Shown: piece after piece, positions 27,674 to 36,689 of the stretch
Layout of the letters: the number at the start of each line of letters is the position of its first letter
How positions within the stretch are numbered: the stretch's first letter is position 1
Assembly (NCBI GenBank): GCA_004297725.1
Contig: SCUS01000151.1
Coordinates: 62,001-126,000, forward strand
Source of the DNA: Myxococcaceae bacterium
Lineage (GTDB): Bacteria > Myxococcota_A > Polyangia > Polyangiales > Ga0077539
Reading direction: 5' to 3'
Length of the DNA stretch: 64,000 nt
The notes under the pieces: model-generated
The model's input: the letters and a program-made list of their open reading frames with translations, nothing else
Databases searched by the model: none
What the model was told of the DNA's origin: nothing
Position numbers and translations under genes: made by a program

Positions 27674-29751
27674 GCGCGCAGGCCCCCACCCGAAGCAGCG
27701 ACCGCTGGGACATGGTGGTGCCGCTCGGCATCATCGGCGTCGTCCTGATGATGGTGCTGCCGGTGCCGGCGCCGCTCCTCGACGTGCTGCTCTCCTTCTC
27801 CGTCGCCCTGGCGGTGGGGGTCTTCCTCACGGCGCTCTTCATCGAGGAGGCCCTGGAGTTCAGCGCCTTCCCGGCCTTCGTGCTCATCGCCACGTTGCTG
27901 CGCCTCAGCCTCAACGTGGCCACCACCCGGCGCATCCTGCTGCACGGCGCCGAGGGTCCGAGCGCCGCGGGGCACGTCGTCGAGGCCTTCGGCCGCTTCG
28001 TGGTCGAGGGCAACGTGCTGGTCGGGCTCGTGGTCTTCCTCATCCTGGCGGTGATCAACTTCGTGGTGATCACCAAGGGCGCCGGGCGCGTCGCGGAGGT
28101 GGCCGCGCGCTTCACCCTCGACGCGATGCCCGGCAAGCAGATGGCCATCGACGCCGACCTGGCCTCCGGCGCCCTCGACGGCGAGGGCGCCCGCAGCCGC
28201 CGCAAGAACCTGGAGCGCGAGGCCGACTTCTTCGGCGCCATGGACGGCGCCAGCAAGTTCGTCCACGGCGACGCCATCGCGGGCCTTCTCATCACGGCCA
28301 TCAACCTCGTCGGCGGCCTCGTCATGGGCCTCTCCTCGGGGATGGACCTCGCCCAGGCCGGCGAGACCTTCTCGGTGCTGAGCGTGGGCGACGCGCTCTC
28401 CACGCAGATCCCCGCGCTGCTGATCTCCGCCGCGGCGGGCATCGTGGTGACCCGGAGCGCCACCCGAGAGCCCATCGGCCGGGCCTTCAGCGACCAGCTC
28501 CTCGGCCGACCGAGGCCCGTGCTGATGACCGCCGGAATCATGACGCTCCTGGCCCTGGTGCCCGGGATGCCCGCCTTCCCGTGCCTGCTGATGGCGGGCG
28601 GCCTGGTGCTGGCCTCCCGCTCCCGCACCCGCAGGACCGAGGCCGCCACCGCCGCCGCGGGGGCCTCCTCCGAGCCGAGGCGCTCGGCCTCCGAGGAGGT
28701 CGACGCCGCCCTCGGGCTGGAGACGCTCACCCTGGAGGTCGGCTACGAGCTCGTCGGCGTGGTCGACACCGCCCGCGGAGGAACCCTCCTCGACCGCGTG
28801 GCCGCCCTTCGCCAGCAGCTCGCGCGCGACCTCGGCCTGGTGATGCCGCCGGTGCACGTGGGCGACAACCTGTCGCTCCAGCCCGGCGGGTACCGGGTGC
28901 TCATCCTGGGCAACGAGATCGGCCGGGGGCTCTGCCGCGCGGGCCGGCTGCTGGCGGTCGACCCCAGCGGGATGTCCCCCGCGCTCGACGGGGAGCGCAC
29001 CACCGACCCGACCTTCAACATGCCCGCGTGGTGGATCGCCCAGCGCGACAAGGAGCTCGCCGAGGCCCTCGGGTACACGGTGGTCGACCACGCGACGATC
29101 CTCGCGACGCACCTGGGCGAGCTGCTCCGCACCAACGCCCACCGTCTGCTGGGTCGCCAGGAGGTGCAGCACCTGCTGGAGGTGCTGGCGCGCACGGCGC
29201 CGAAGCTGGTCGACGACGTGGTGCCGGCGCTCATCTCCCTGGGCGACCTGCTGCGCGTGCTGCGCAACCTGGTCCGCGAGTCGGTCTCCATCCGGGACAT
29301 GCGCACCATCCTGGAGTCGCTGGCGGAGTTCAGCGCGCAGACCAAGGACGTCGAGCAGCTCACCGAGCTGGTGAGGGAGCGCCTCGCGCCGCAGATCACG
29401 TCGCGCTTCAAGGGCGGGGACAGCAGCGTCGCCGCCATGACGCTCGACGCCTCGCTCGAGGACATCCTCCGCCGCTCGCTCCGGGACATCGCCGCGGGCA
29501 CCGGCGGCGCCCTCGACCCTGCGCTGCTCCGAGGCGTGGTGCAGTCCGCCGAGCGCGCGGTGGGAACCTTCAACGCCCAGGGCGTCACACCGCTGCTGGT
29601 GTCTCCGCCGGACCTTCGCCGCTACGTGAGGGCGATCTTCGAGTGGAAGCTCCCTCAGCTCGCGATCGTGTCCTTCCGGGAGATCGAGCCGAGCGCCCAG
29701 CTCCGGGTGATCGAGCGCCTCGGCCCGACCCATGCACTGGACGGCCGCTGA
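27670..29751 (+). CDS. flhA: Flagellar export protein FlhA
   Basis: ALEFSAFPAFVLIATLLRLSLNVATTRRILLHG; FVVITKGAGRVAEVAARFTLDAMPGKQMAIDADL. Confidence 0.96.
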   Translation: MSAQAPTRSSDRWDMVVPLGIIGVVLMMVLPVPAPLLDVLLSFSVALAVGVFLTALFIEEALEFSAFPAFVLIATLLRLSLNVATTRRILLHGAEGPSAAGHVVEAFGRFVVEGNVLVGLVVFLILAVINFVVITKGAGRVAEVAARFTLDAMPGKQMAIDADLASGALDGEGARSRRKNLEREADFFGAMDGASKFVHGDAIAGLLITAINLVGGLVMGLSSGMDLAQAGETFSVLSVGDALSTQIPALLISAAAGIVVTRSATREPIGRAFSDQLLGRPRPVLMTAGIMTLLALVPGMPAFPCLLMAGGLVLASRSRTRRTEAATAAAGASSEPRRSASEEVDAALGLETLTLEVGYELVGVVDTARGGTLLDRVAALRQQLARDLGLVMPPVHVGDNLSLQPGGYRVLILGNEIGRGLCRAGRLLAVDPSGMSPALDGERTTDPTFNMPAWWIAQRDKELAEALGYTVVDHATILATHLGELLRTNAHRLLGRQEVQHLLEVLARTAPKLVDDVVPALISLGDLLRVLRNLVRESVSIRDMRTILESLAEFSAQTKDVEQLTELVRERLAPQITSRFKGGDSSVAAMTLDASLEDILRRSLRDIAAGTGGALDPALLRGVVQSAERAVGTFNAQGVTPLLVSPPDLRRYVRAIFEWKLPQLAIVSFREIEPSAQLRVIERLGPTHALDGR

Positions 29752-30970
29752 GGTTGAGAGCGAGATGATGAGACGTCAGGTCTTTCGCGGGCGCACGCTG
29801 GCCTCGGCCCGTCAGGCCGCCGAGCAGGTGTTCGGCAGCGGCGCCGTGCTGCTGACGACCCGCGAGGTTCGCCGCCCCGGGCTCGCTGGAATGCTCGGCA
29901 CCACGGAGATCGAGGTGGTCGCCGCCGCCCCGGAGGCCGAAGCCCCGCCCTCCGTCCCTCCGCCTCCACCGTCGCGCCCGTCGACGCAGCTCTTCGCCCA
30001 GGAGGCCTACGCCCCCGAGCGTCGGCCCGACGTGGCCGCGGTCGCCACCCTCCGCAACGAGCTCCGCTCCGAGCTCCGCTCGCTCAAGGCCTCCTCGCTC
30101 CAGTCCGATCGCGGCGCCCCCGACCTCCTGGCCGAGCTCGCCGCGCTGCGCGTCGCCATCGAAGACGCGACGCCCGCGCTCCGCCTCGGCGACGAGGCCG
30201 CCGCGATGCTCCGCCGGCTGGGCATCGAGGGCTCCGCGGCCGCCGGCGTGGCCCGCTGGCTCAAGGGCCCGGAAGACGGCCGCGCCCTCTCCGAGCGGAT
30301 GCGCGACGCGCTCTCCGAGGCGATCAAGGTGACCGCCTGGCCGATCGCGACCCCGGGGCGCGCGGTGATCGCCCTCGCCGGGCCGACCGGCGTCGGCAAG
30401 ACGACGACCATCGCCAAGCTGGCGGCGCACGCCACCATCGACCGGCGCTCGGTGACCCTGGTGACCTGCGACGGCTTCCGCGTGGGCGCGGTCGAGCAGC
30501 TCCAGCGCTACGCCACGCTGCTGGGCGCCCAGTTCGTCTCGGTGGGCACCGCCGAGGAGCTGGCGCGCTGCCTCGACGAGGCCACCACCGACCTGGTCTT
30601 CGTCGACACCGCGGGCCGCCGACCGACCGCCGACGGCGCCGAGAGCCTGCTCTCCGCGCAGTCCTTCGGGGAGCGCGACCGCGGCTACGCGCGCCACGTG
30701 CTGCTCTGCCTCCCGGCCGCGCTCCGGGCGCAGGACGCGGCCTCGGCGCTCAAGACCTTCGGCTCGCTCGACCCGACGGCCCTGGCGATCACCAAGATCG
30801 ACGAGACCTCGGCGCCGTCGGGGCTGCTCCACGGGACGGCCGCCTCGGGGCTCCCGCTCTCGGTGCTCTGCGCGGGGCAGGAGGTGCCCGAGCACATCGC
30901 CCAGGCGACCGTCGCGGCGATCCTCGACCAGCTCGTGCCGCGCACCGGCGCCCGGGGATCGGCGGCATGA
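29732..30970 (+). CDS. flhF: Flagellar SRP-type GTPase FlhF (alternative start 29765)
   Basis: MMRRQVFRGRTLASARQAAEQVFG; GPTGVGKTTTIAKLAAHATIDRRSVTLVTCDGFRVGAVEQLQRYATLLG; LVFVDTAGRRP; ITKIDETSAPSGLL. Confidence 0.92.
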   Translation: MHWTAAEVESEMMRRQVFRGRTLASARQAAEQVFGSGAVLLTTREVRRPGLAGMLGTTEIEVVAAAPEAEAPPSVPPPPPSRPSTQLFAQEAYAPERRPDVAAVATLRNELRSELRSLKASSLQSDRGAPDLLAELAALRVAIEDATPALRLGDEAAAMLRRLGIEGSAAAGVARWLKGPEDGRALSERMRDALSEAIKVTAWPIATPGRAVIALAGPTGVGKTTTIAKLAAHATIDRRSVTLVTCDGFRVGAVEQLQRYATLLGAQFVSVGTAEELARCLDEATTDLVFVDTAGRRPTADGAESLLSAQSFGERDRGYARHVLLCLPAALRAQDAASALKTFGSLDPTALAITKIDETSAPSGLLHGTAASGLPLSVLCAGQEVPEHIAQATVAAILDQLVPRTGARGSAA

Positions 30971-31686
30971 ACGTCCCTGCGCTCGGCGTGGTGGAGGGCG
31001 ACGCCCGCAGGGCGCTCGACAAGGCGCAGTACGACCGGTTTCTCCCGATCGTGCGGCGCATCGCCATGCGCGCGGCGCGGCGGGTCCCGCGGCACATCGC
31101 GGTGGCCGACCTGGTGAGCTGCGGCTGGCTCGGGCTGATGGAGGCCTTTCACCGAGCGACCCCGGGCATGGCCCCGGAGGAGTTCGAGGCCTACGCGTCG
31201 TACCGCATCCGCGGCGCGATGCTCGACTACCTCCGCAGCCTCGACACGGGCTCGAAGCACATGCGCCGCGCCTCGCGCGACCTCTCCCGCACCATCAAGA
31301 ACCTCGGTCAGTCCCTCGGCCGCGCCCCGACGGAGCAGGAGATCGCCCAGTCGCTGGGCATGACCGAGCCCGGCTACCAGGAGCACCTGGCCCGGCTCTC
31401 CGAAGCCGGGATGACCCGGCTGGAGCTGTTCGACTTCGACCACGACAAGGTCGACTCCGGGGTCGAGCCCGCCGACGACGCCCTCGCGCACCGCCAGCTC
31501 GCTGACGCGCTCGCCGACGCGGTGACGCAGCTCCCGGCGCGGCTCCAGATGGTGCTGGCGCTCTACTACCAGGAGGAGTGCACCCTCAAGGAGATCGGGG
31601 CGGTGCTCAACCTCAGCGAGTCGATGATCTCCCGTCTCCACACCGAGGCGGTGCACCGCCTCCGCGCAGCGATCGGAAGGGAATGA
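30967..31686 (+). CDS. fliA: Flagellar sigma-28 factor FliA
   Basis: VADLVSCGWLGLMEAFHRA..FEAYASYRIRGAMLDYLRSLD and LPARLQMVLALYYQEECTLKEIGAVLNLSESMISRLHTEAVHRLR. Confidence 0.94.
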   Translation: MNVPALGVVEGDARRALDKAQYDRFLPIVRRIAMRAARRVPRHIAVADLVSCGWLGLMEAFHRATPGMAPEEFEAYASYRIRGAMLDYLRSLDTGSKHMRRASRDLSRTIKNLGQSLGRAPTEQEIAQSLGMTEPGYQEHLARLSEAGMTRLELFDFDHDKVDSGVEPADDALAHRQLADALADAVTQLPARLQMVLALYYQEECTLKEIGAVLNLSESMISRLHTEAVHRLRAAIGRE

Positions 31687-31690
31687 ACCC

Positions 31691-32422
31691 ATGAGCGATG
31701 GCATCTACGTGGCCCTGAGCGGGGCCCTCGGGCAGTCGACGCTGCTCGAGTCGACCGCCAACAACCTGGCCAACGCCTCGACGGACGGCTACCACCGGGT
31801 GCATCCGGTGTTTCAGCAGGTGCTCTCCGCGGCGGGCGGCGCGGCCTCGCGTCGCACCCCGGGGGTCACCGTGGCGAGGCTGCAGGTCGACCAGAGCGCG
31901 GGGGCGTTTCGTCCCACCGGGCGCGCGCTGGACGCGTCGCTGCCCGACGACACCTGGCTGGCGGTGTCGACCCCTCGGGGAGAGCGCTACACGCGCGCGG
32001 TCTCGCTGACCATCGACCCCACCGGGGCGGTGCGCACCGCGCAGGGCCACGCGGTGATGGGCGAGACGGGTCGGCCGCTGCAGGTCCCTCCGGGCACGAT
32101 CGACGTGGGGCTCACCGCGACCGGCGAGCTCCGCAACGTCGACACCCTGGTGGGCAGGCTACGGCTGGTGCGCTTCAACCAGCCGCAGCAGCTTCTCCAG
32201 GAGGGCGCGACGCTGGTGGCCGCGGGCGGCGCCGTGCCCACGCTGGCGGTCAACCCCTCGCTGACGGTGGGCTCGCTCGAGGGATCCAACGCGACCACGG
32301 TCACGTCGATGACCGAGATGGTGACGGCGACGCGCACCTTCGAGGCCTTTCAGCGGGTGATCGACGCCTTCCGCGAGGCCGACCGCCGCGTGGTGTCCTC
32401 GGTGCCGGGCTCCCTGGGCTGA
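31691..32422 (+). CDS. flgF: Flagellar basal-body rod protein, FlgF-like
   Basis: MSDGIYVALSGALGQSTLLESTANNLANASTDGYHRVHPVF and EGSNATTVTSMTEMVTATRTFEAFQRVIDAF. Confidence 0.82.
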   Translation: MSDGIYVALSGALGQSTLLESTANNLANASTDGYHRVHPVFQQVLSAAGGAASRRTPGVTVARLQVDQSAGAFRPTGRALDASLPDDTWLAVSTPRGERYTRAVSLTIDPTGAVRTAQGHAVMGETGRPLQVPPGTIDVGLTATGELRNVDTLVGRLRLVRFNQPQQLLQEGATLVAAGGAVPTLAVNPSLTVGSLEGSNATTVTSMTEMVTATRTFEAFQRVIDAFREADRRVVSSVPGSLG

Positions 32423-32430
32423 GCGCAGCG

Positions 32431-33117
32431 ATGCGCGTCGACGCCGTCTCCCCGCTCGGCTCCGCAGCCTCCGAGGCGCCTCGCGCGAGGTCCTCGCAGG
32501 AGGTCCCGCTCGCCCGCACGGTGACGTCGCGGGAGGAGATCCGCGAGGCGCTCGGCCGCTCCTTCGAGGCGGTGATGGGCGAGGCCCCGACGCCCGCGGC
32601 GCTCGACCTGCTCAGCGCCCAGGCGAGCCTCGAGACCGGCCGCGGCCGCAGCATGTACAACTTCAATTTCGGGGGCATCAAGGGCACGAGCCCGGGCGGC
32701 CTCACCACCGTCGCTCGCACCCACGAGTGGGAGGGCGGGGCTCGCTACGAGACCCACGCGCACTTCCGCGCGTACGGCTCCCTCGACGAGGGCGCCCAGG
32801 ACTTCCTCTCGCTGCTTCACCGCCGCTACGCGGGCGCCGTGGAGGCCGCGACCCGCGGCGACGTCGACGGCTACGCGCACGCCCTCAAGCAGGGCGGCTA
32901 CTTCACCGGCCCCGAGGATCGCTACGCCAACGACCTCCGCGGCCTGCTGGGCCTCCCCCGAGGCCCCGAGGCGCTGAGCCCGTCCGCGCCCTCGCCGGCC
33001 CTCGACGGGGGCGCTGGCCTCGGCGACTTCTCCTCGTCGAGCCAGGTGGCGCTGATGCTCAACGCGGTGTCGATGAGCATCGCGCGCATCGCCGACCCTC
33101 GACCCGAGCGGGACTGA
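32431..33117 (+). CDS. Flagellar peptidoglycan hydrolase, FlgJ C-terminal glucosaminidase-type domain
   Basis: SAQASLETGRGRSMYNFNFGGIKGTSPGG...FRAYGSLDEGAQDFLSLLHRRY...HALKQGGYFTGPEDRYANDLRGLL. Confidence 0.82.
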   Translation: MRVDAVSPLGSAASEAPRARSSQEVPLARTVTSREEIREALGRSFEAVMGEAPTPAALDLLSAQASLETGRGRSMYNFNFGGIKGTSPGGLTTVARTHEWEGGARYETHAHFRAYGSLDEGAQDFLSLLHRRYAGAVEAATRGDVDGYAHALKQGGYFTGPEDRYANDLRGLLGLPRGPEALSPSAPSPALDGGAGLGDFSSSSQVALMLNAVSMSIARIADPRPERD

Positions 33118-33129
33118 ACCCCCGCTCGG
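33104..33129. terminator. Candidate bidirectional terminator at end of flagellar operon
   Basis: Perfect 9-bp inverted repeat CCGAGCGGG-ACTGAACC-CCCGCTCGG between convergent genes; the stop codon of the upstream CDS is in the loop. No strong T-tract. Confidence 0.5.
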
Positions 33130-33141
33130 TCCGCTCCCTCT

Positions 33142-33483
33142 TCAGTCCCCGGTCGCGTCCATCGCGGCATCCGCCGCCGCGGCGTCCTCCGCGGCGTCCG
33201 TCGACGCGCCGCCGTCGGCCACGACATCCGCCACCACCGTGTCGGCCACCGTCGTATCGGTCCCCAGCGGCGCATCCACGACCACGGCGGTGTCCACCAC
33301 GGCGGTGTCGGCCACGCCGGTGTCGGCGTCCGTCGGCGGGATGGCGCACCTCGTCGCGAGGCAGCTCAGGGGCTGCGCGCAGTCGCTGTGGCGCACGCAG
33401 CGACCGTCCTCGCAGCCGAGGGCGAGCGCAGCGAGCAGGGCGAGCGCGGCGAGGCCGCGTCGATCAGAGGTGGATCGCGACAC
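33142..33483 (-). CDS. Putative lipoprotein with Asp/Thr/Ala/Val-rich low-complexity tail
   Basis: GTG start; LAALALLAALALGCEDGRCVRHSDCAQPLSCLATRC lipobox and Cys-rich segment, then DADTGVADTAVVDTAVVVDAPLGTDTTVADTVVADV. Confidence 0.55.
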   Translation of the reverse strand: MSRSTSDRRGLAALALLAALALGCEDGRCVRHSDCAQPLSCLATRCAIPPTDADTGVADTAVVDTAVVVDAPLGTDTTVADTVVADVVADGGASTDAAEDAAAADAAMDATGD

Positions 33484-34006
33484 CGAGCGCTCCGTTGGTG
33501 GCGAAGAGGACCGACCGAGCGGGCACGTCGTTGCCGAGGAAGAAGACATCCACGGAGAGCGCGCCGATGAGGGACACGACGCTGCCGAGGCGCAGGTCGA
33601 AGGTGACCGAGGCCTCCGGTCCGGCGAGCACGTAGGGCGCGAAGAAGATCGCCGCCGCGACGCCAGGGCGCAGCGTCAGCCTCCCCACGCTGCGAGAGAA
33701 CTCGAAGCGCGGAACCACCCCGACGCTGGTGCGCCCGTCCACCTCGGCGCGCAGCGAGAAGCCGGTGACCCACTGAGGGGTCGTGCTGTGCCAGGTGCGC
33801 CAGGCGACGTCGACGTAGACCGGCGTGTGGGTCGCGTACGAGTTGCCGCCGCCGCTGCTGCCCAGCGACAGCCCCGAGGCGCCGCTCAGGGCGATGGAGT
33901 GGAACTGCGTCGGAGCCTGCGTCTGCGCTTCCGAGACAGCGGCCGCCAGGAGGATCTCCGCCGCGACGAGCGCTCCGAAGGCGAAGGGAGAAGCGAGGGA
34001 CGACAC
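33464..34006 (-). CDS. Putative exported outer-membrane beta-barrel-like protein
   Basis: Signal-peptide-like N-term and alternating amphipathic strands (VYVDVAWRTWHSTTPQWVTGFSLRAEVDGRTSVGVVPRFEFSRSVGRLTLRPGVAAAIFFAP). Confidence 0.55.
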   Translation of the reverse strand: MSSLASPFAFGALVAAEILLAAAVSEAQTQAPTQFHSIALSGASGLSLGSSGGGNSYATHTPVYVDVAWRTWHSTTPQWVTGFSLRAEVDGRTSVGVVPRFEFSRSVGRLTLRPGVAAAIFFAPYVLAGPEASVTFDLRLGSVVSLIGALSVDVFFLGNDVPARSVLFATNGALGVAIHL

Positions 34007-34035
34007 GGTGGCTGCGGCGATTGGGCAGCGCTTCG

Positions 34036-34758
34036 ATGCCTATTGTCAAGAAAGTCGGAGACCGGCTATCCATGCCCTCGGAGCGGACGACGATGTTCTA
34101 CGTGCATGGGGTGCAGGGGAGGCTGTTCGAGGGCCCCCTGGAAGACCTGCGTCGGGTCGAGTCGGTGCAGCGGGCTTCGGCGGCCCGCGCGGTCTCTCCC
34201 ATCGGCATCGATGCGGGAGAGCGCGACCCGGTCGAGGCGATGCTCGCACGACGGGCCGACGCTCCGCCCCGCAACGCGCTGTCGGCCTATTCGCAGAGCG
34301 CTCCGGTGTCGGCGCCCCGTCACGCGGTGACCCGGGTGGAGGAGCTCATGAGCCGCTCGGTGGTGACCGTGCGCGCCGAGGCCTCGGTGCTCGACGCGTG
34401 GACGCTGCTGGCCGCGCGCTCCTTCGGGCAGGCGCCGGTCGTCGATGGGCGGGGCGCCCTCGTGGGGCTGCTGACCCGCGCCGACCTGCTGCGCTCCGAT
34501 CGCCTCCCTGCTCCGGGCATCGACGTGCGGGTGTGGGCGGCCTTCCTCGCGCGTCGTGTGGCCGACGTCATGTGGACCCCGGTGCCCGGCGTCTCGCCCG
34601 AGACGGACATCCGCCGGGCTGCGAGCGCGCTGCTGGACACCGGGCTGCCGGGGCTCCCGGTGGTCGACGAGGCGGGCGCCCTCACCGGCTTCCTGTCCCG
34701 CACGGACATCCTCCGCGCGGTGGCCCACGACCCGCCGCTCGACCTCTGGCTTCGCTGA
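34036..34758 (+). CDS. CBS-domain pair protein
   Basis: VEELMSRSVVTVRAEASVLDAWTLLAARSFGQAPVVDGRGALVGLLTRADLL and VADVMWTPVPGVSPETDIRRAASALLDTGLPGLPVVDEAGALTGFLSRTDILRAV. Confidence 0.88.
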   Translation: MPIVKKVGDRLSMPSERTTMFYVHGVQGRLFEGPLEDLRRVESVQRASAARAVSPIGIDAGERDPVEAMLARRADAPPRNALSAYSQSAPVSAPRHAVTRVEELMSRSVVTVRAEASVLDAWTLLAARSFGQAPVVDGRGALVGLLTRADLLRSDRLPAPGIDVRVWAAFLARRVADVMWTPVPGVSPETDIRRAASALLDTGLPGLPVVDEAGALTGFLSRTDILRAVAHDPPLDLWLR

Positions 34759-35201
34759 TGGATACTTTCCCCAACACCGCCATGAGATCCACCGCGCTGG
34801 CCTGCCTCGTGGGATCGCTCGTCTCCACAACCTCGGTCGCGTGGGCGCAGGAGCTCGTCGACGGCACCGGGTACTTCCGCGGCCCCGCGTCCGGGGTCGT
34901 CACCGGCGACGGCACGGGGTACTTCCGCGGGGTGGCGCCCTCCGCGCCGCCTCCGCCGCGTAGCCCGGTCGCGACCGTGCCCCCGGCTCTCACGCCCTAT
35001 GGCCAGGGCGCCTGGTGGTCCTGGGGATTCCCCTCCTGGGGATGGTTCGGCAGTCCGCTGTTGGGCAGTCGCCTCTTCCCATATGGATATGGGACACCGC
35101 GCGCTCTCTTCCCTACAACGGGCCGTCTTCTTGACGCCTCGATGCATCGACGCTCTCCTCGCTCGCCGATGCCTCTCGTCAACGAATACCGTCCCTGGTG
35201 A
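34758..35201 (+). CDS. Putative small exported protein with duplicated DGTGYFRG motif
   Basis: Signal peptide MRSTALACLVGSLVSTTSVAWAQ, then DGTGYFRGPASGVVTGDGTGYFRGV; start overlaps CBS stop and stop overlaps the PilZ start. Confidence 0.5.
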   Translation: MDTFPNTAMRSTALACLVGSLVSTTSVAWAQELVDGTGYFRGPASGVVTGDGTGYFRGVAPSAPPPPRSPVATVPPALTPYGQGAWWSWGFPSWGWFGSPLLGSRLFPYGYGTPRALFPTTGRLLDASMHRRSPRSPMPLVNEYRPW

Positions 35202-35854
35202 GCTCCATGCTGAAGGTCGACCCGTTCGAGCACCTGGGCCCCGGCGAGGTGGTGTCCATCGACGTCGGCGACAACATCTCGCTCTCCTTCCGCGTCGAGC
35301 GCACCGACCCCGAGCAGCGCCGGGTGCACCTGCACCTGGAGGGGGACGAGCGCTCGGCCGACGGCGTGGAGTTCGTCGACTGGCGCGTGTTCATGCTGCT
35401 GGGCCAGCACCGGTCGAGCAGCTCCGGCCCCGTGGCGGTGAGCGTCCCCACCGAGCTCCGCGGTCTGTCTCGAAGCCCGCTGCGGCTGGAGCTCGAGGTG
35501 CTCGAAGGCACCGCGCTCATGCAGCGCCGCAGCCTGTACCGCACCACGCGCCCAGGCATCCGGGCGAGGGTGCGGGTCGACGGTGCGACCGAGACCGTGC
35601 AAGGAGACGTCCTCGACCTGAGCGCGTCGGGCCTCGCGCTGAGCACCTACGTCTCTCCTCCCTCGACGGGCACCGGGCTCGACCTCGAGGTGCTGCTCCC
35701 GACGGGTGAGACCTTGCCCGCGCGCGGTCGCCTGGTCGGCGCGATGGCCCGGGGCTCCGGGGGCGACGACTGGCGCTGGAACGTCCAGTTCGACGACCTC
35801 CCCGCGGCGGTGCGCGACGCGCTGCGGTCCTACATCCACCGCGCGCAGCCGTAG
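35198..35854 (+). CDS. PilZ-domain protein (c-di-GMP-effector-like)
   Basis: MQRRSLYRTTRPGIRARVRVDGATETVQGDVLDLSASGLALST ... GRLVGAMARGSGGDDWRWNVQFDDLPAAVRDALRSYI. Confidence 0.75.
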   Translation: MSSMLKVDPFEHLGPGEVVSIDVGDNISLSFRVERTDPEQRRVHLHLEGDERSADGVEFVDWRVFMLLGQHRSSSSGPVAVSVPTELRGLSRSPLRLELEVLEGTALMQRRSLYRTTRPGIRARVRVDGATETVQGDVLDLSASGLALSTYVSPPSTGTGLDLEVLLPTGETLPARGRLVGAMARGSGGDDWRWNVQFDDLPAAVRDALRSYIHRAQP

Positions 35855-35859
35855 CGGCG

Positions 35860-36516
35860 ATGGACGCGCCCGATCCCTTCACCCTGATCAGCGCCGGCAT
35901 GCGGGTGCAGCTCGAGCTGGCTCCCGAGCAGCGGGTGCGCCTCGTGGTGGACTTCGTCCGCAAGGGCCTCTCGACCATCTGGTGCCATCGCGGACCCGAG
36001 CGCGAGCTGCCCGAGCTCGCCGCCGGATCGCGGGTGCTCACCCTGGAGGCCGGTGACATGAGCGGGCTGCTGAAGGTCCCCGTGATGCCGACCGCCGTGG
36101 CCGTCGCCGATCGCTCCGACGGCAGGGTGCTCACGGTCAGCCTGAAGGTCCTGTCGGGCACGATCTGGGTACAGCGGCGCAGGTACATCCGTCTCCGCAA
36201 CCCGCCCATGGCGCTGGACCTCCGGCTCGCGGGGGCGACCCTCGGGGTCGAAGCGCGAGCGCTCAACCTCGGCGGCGGCGGCCTTGCGGTGGCGGTGCCG
36301 ACCGACGGCTTCCGCCCCGGCGACCAGGTGGAGCTGCAGTTCAGGATCGCGAACGTCGCCCCGCTCCCGGCGCGAGGAACGGTGCTGCGTGTGGAGCCTC
36401 TGCTCGGCGGCGACTCGGTGCTGGCGATCCAGCTCACCGAGATCCGGGAGAGCCACCGTGACCGCCTGGTGAGCCTGATCTTCCGAGAGCAGACGCGACG
36501 TCGCATCGCGGAGTGA
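35860..36516 (+). CDS. PilZ-domain protein (YcgR-like)
   Basis: VQRRRYIRLRNPPMALDLRLAGATLGVEARALNLGGGGLAVAVPTDGFRPGDQVELQFRI ... DSVLAIQLTEIRESHRDRLVSLIFREQTRRR. Confidence 0.8.
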   Translation: MDAPDPFTLISAGMRVQLELAPEQRVRLVVDFVRKGLSTIWCHRGPERELPELAAGSRVLTLEAGDMSGLLKVPVMPTAVAVADRSDGRVLTVSLKVLSGTIWVQRRRYIRLRNPPMALDLRLAGATLGVEARALNLGGGGLAVAVPTDGFRPGDQVELQFRIANVAPLPARGTVLRVEPLLGGDSVLAIQLTEIRESHRDRLVSLIFREQTRRRIAE

Positions 36517-36689
36517 CGCCCCCTCCCTGACCGTGTCGCCCGGTCGAGGCGCTAAGCCACAGCTGAGGAACGCTGCCACGGAGGGTCGAGCCCGACGCGA
36601 CGGGGGAATGCGCTCGGGCGATGAGCCAACACCTCGTCACGACGCAGGTAATCCAGCATCGCGTCGGCAGGGCATGGGCGCTGCAATGC

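Noticed and set aside
27625-29733. 702-aa minus-strand ORF opposite flhA
   Set aside because: flhA is unambiguous on the plus strand; the antisense product lacks any recognisable motif.
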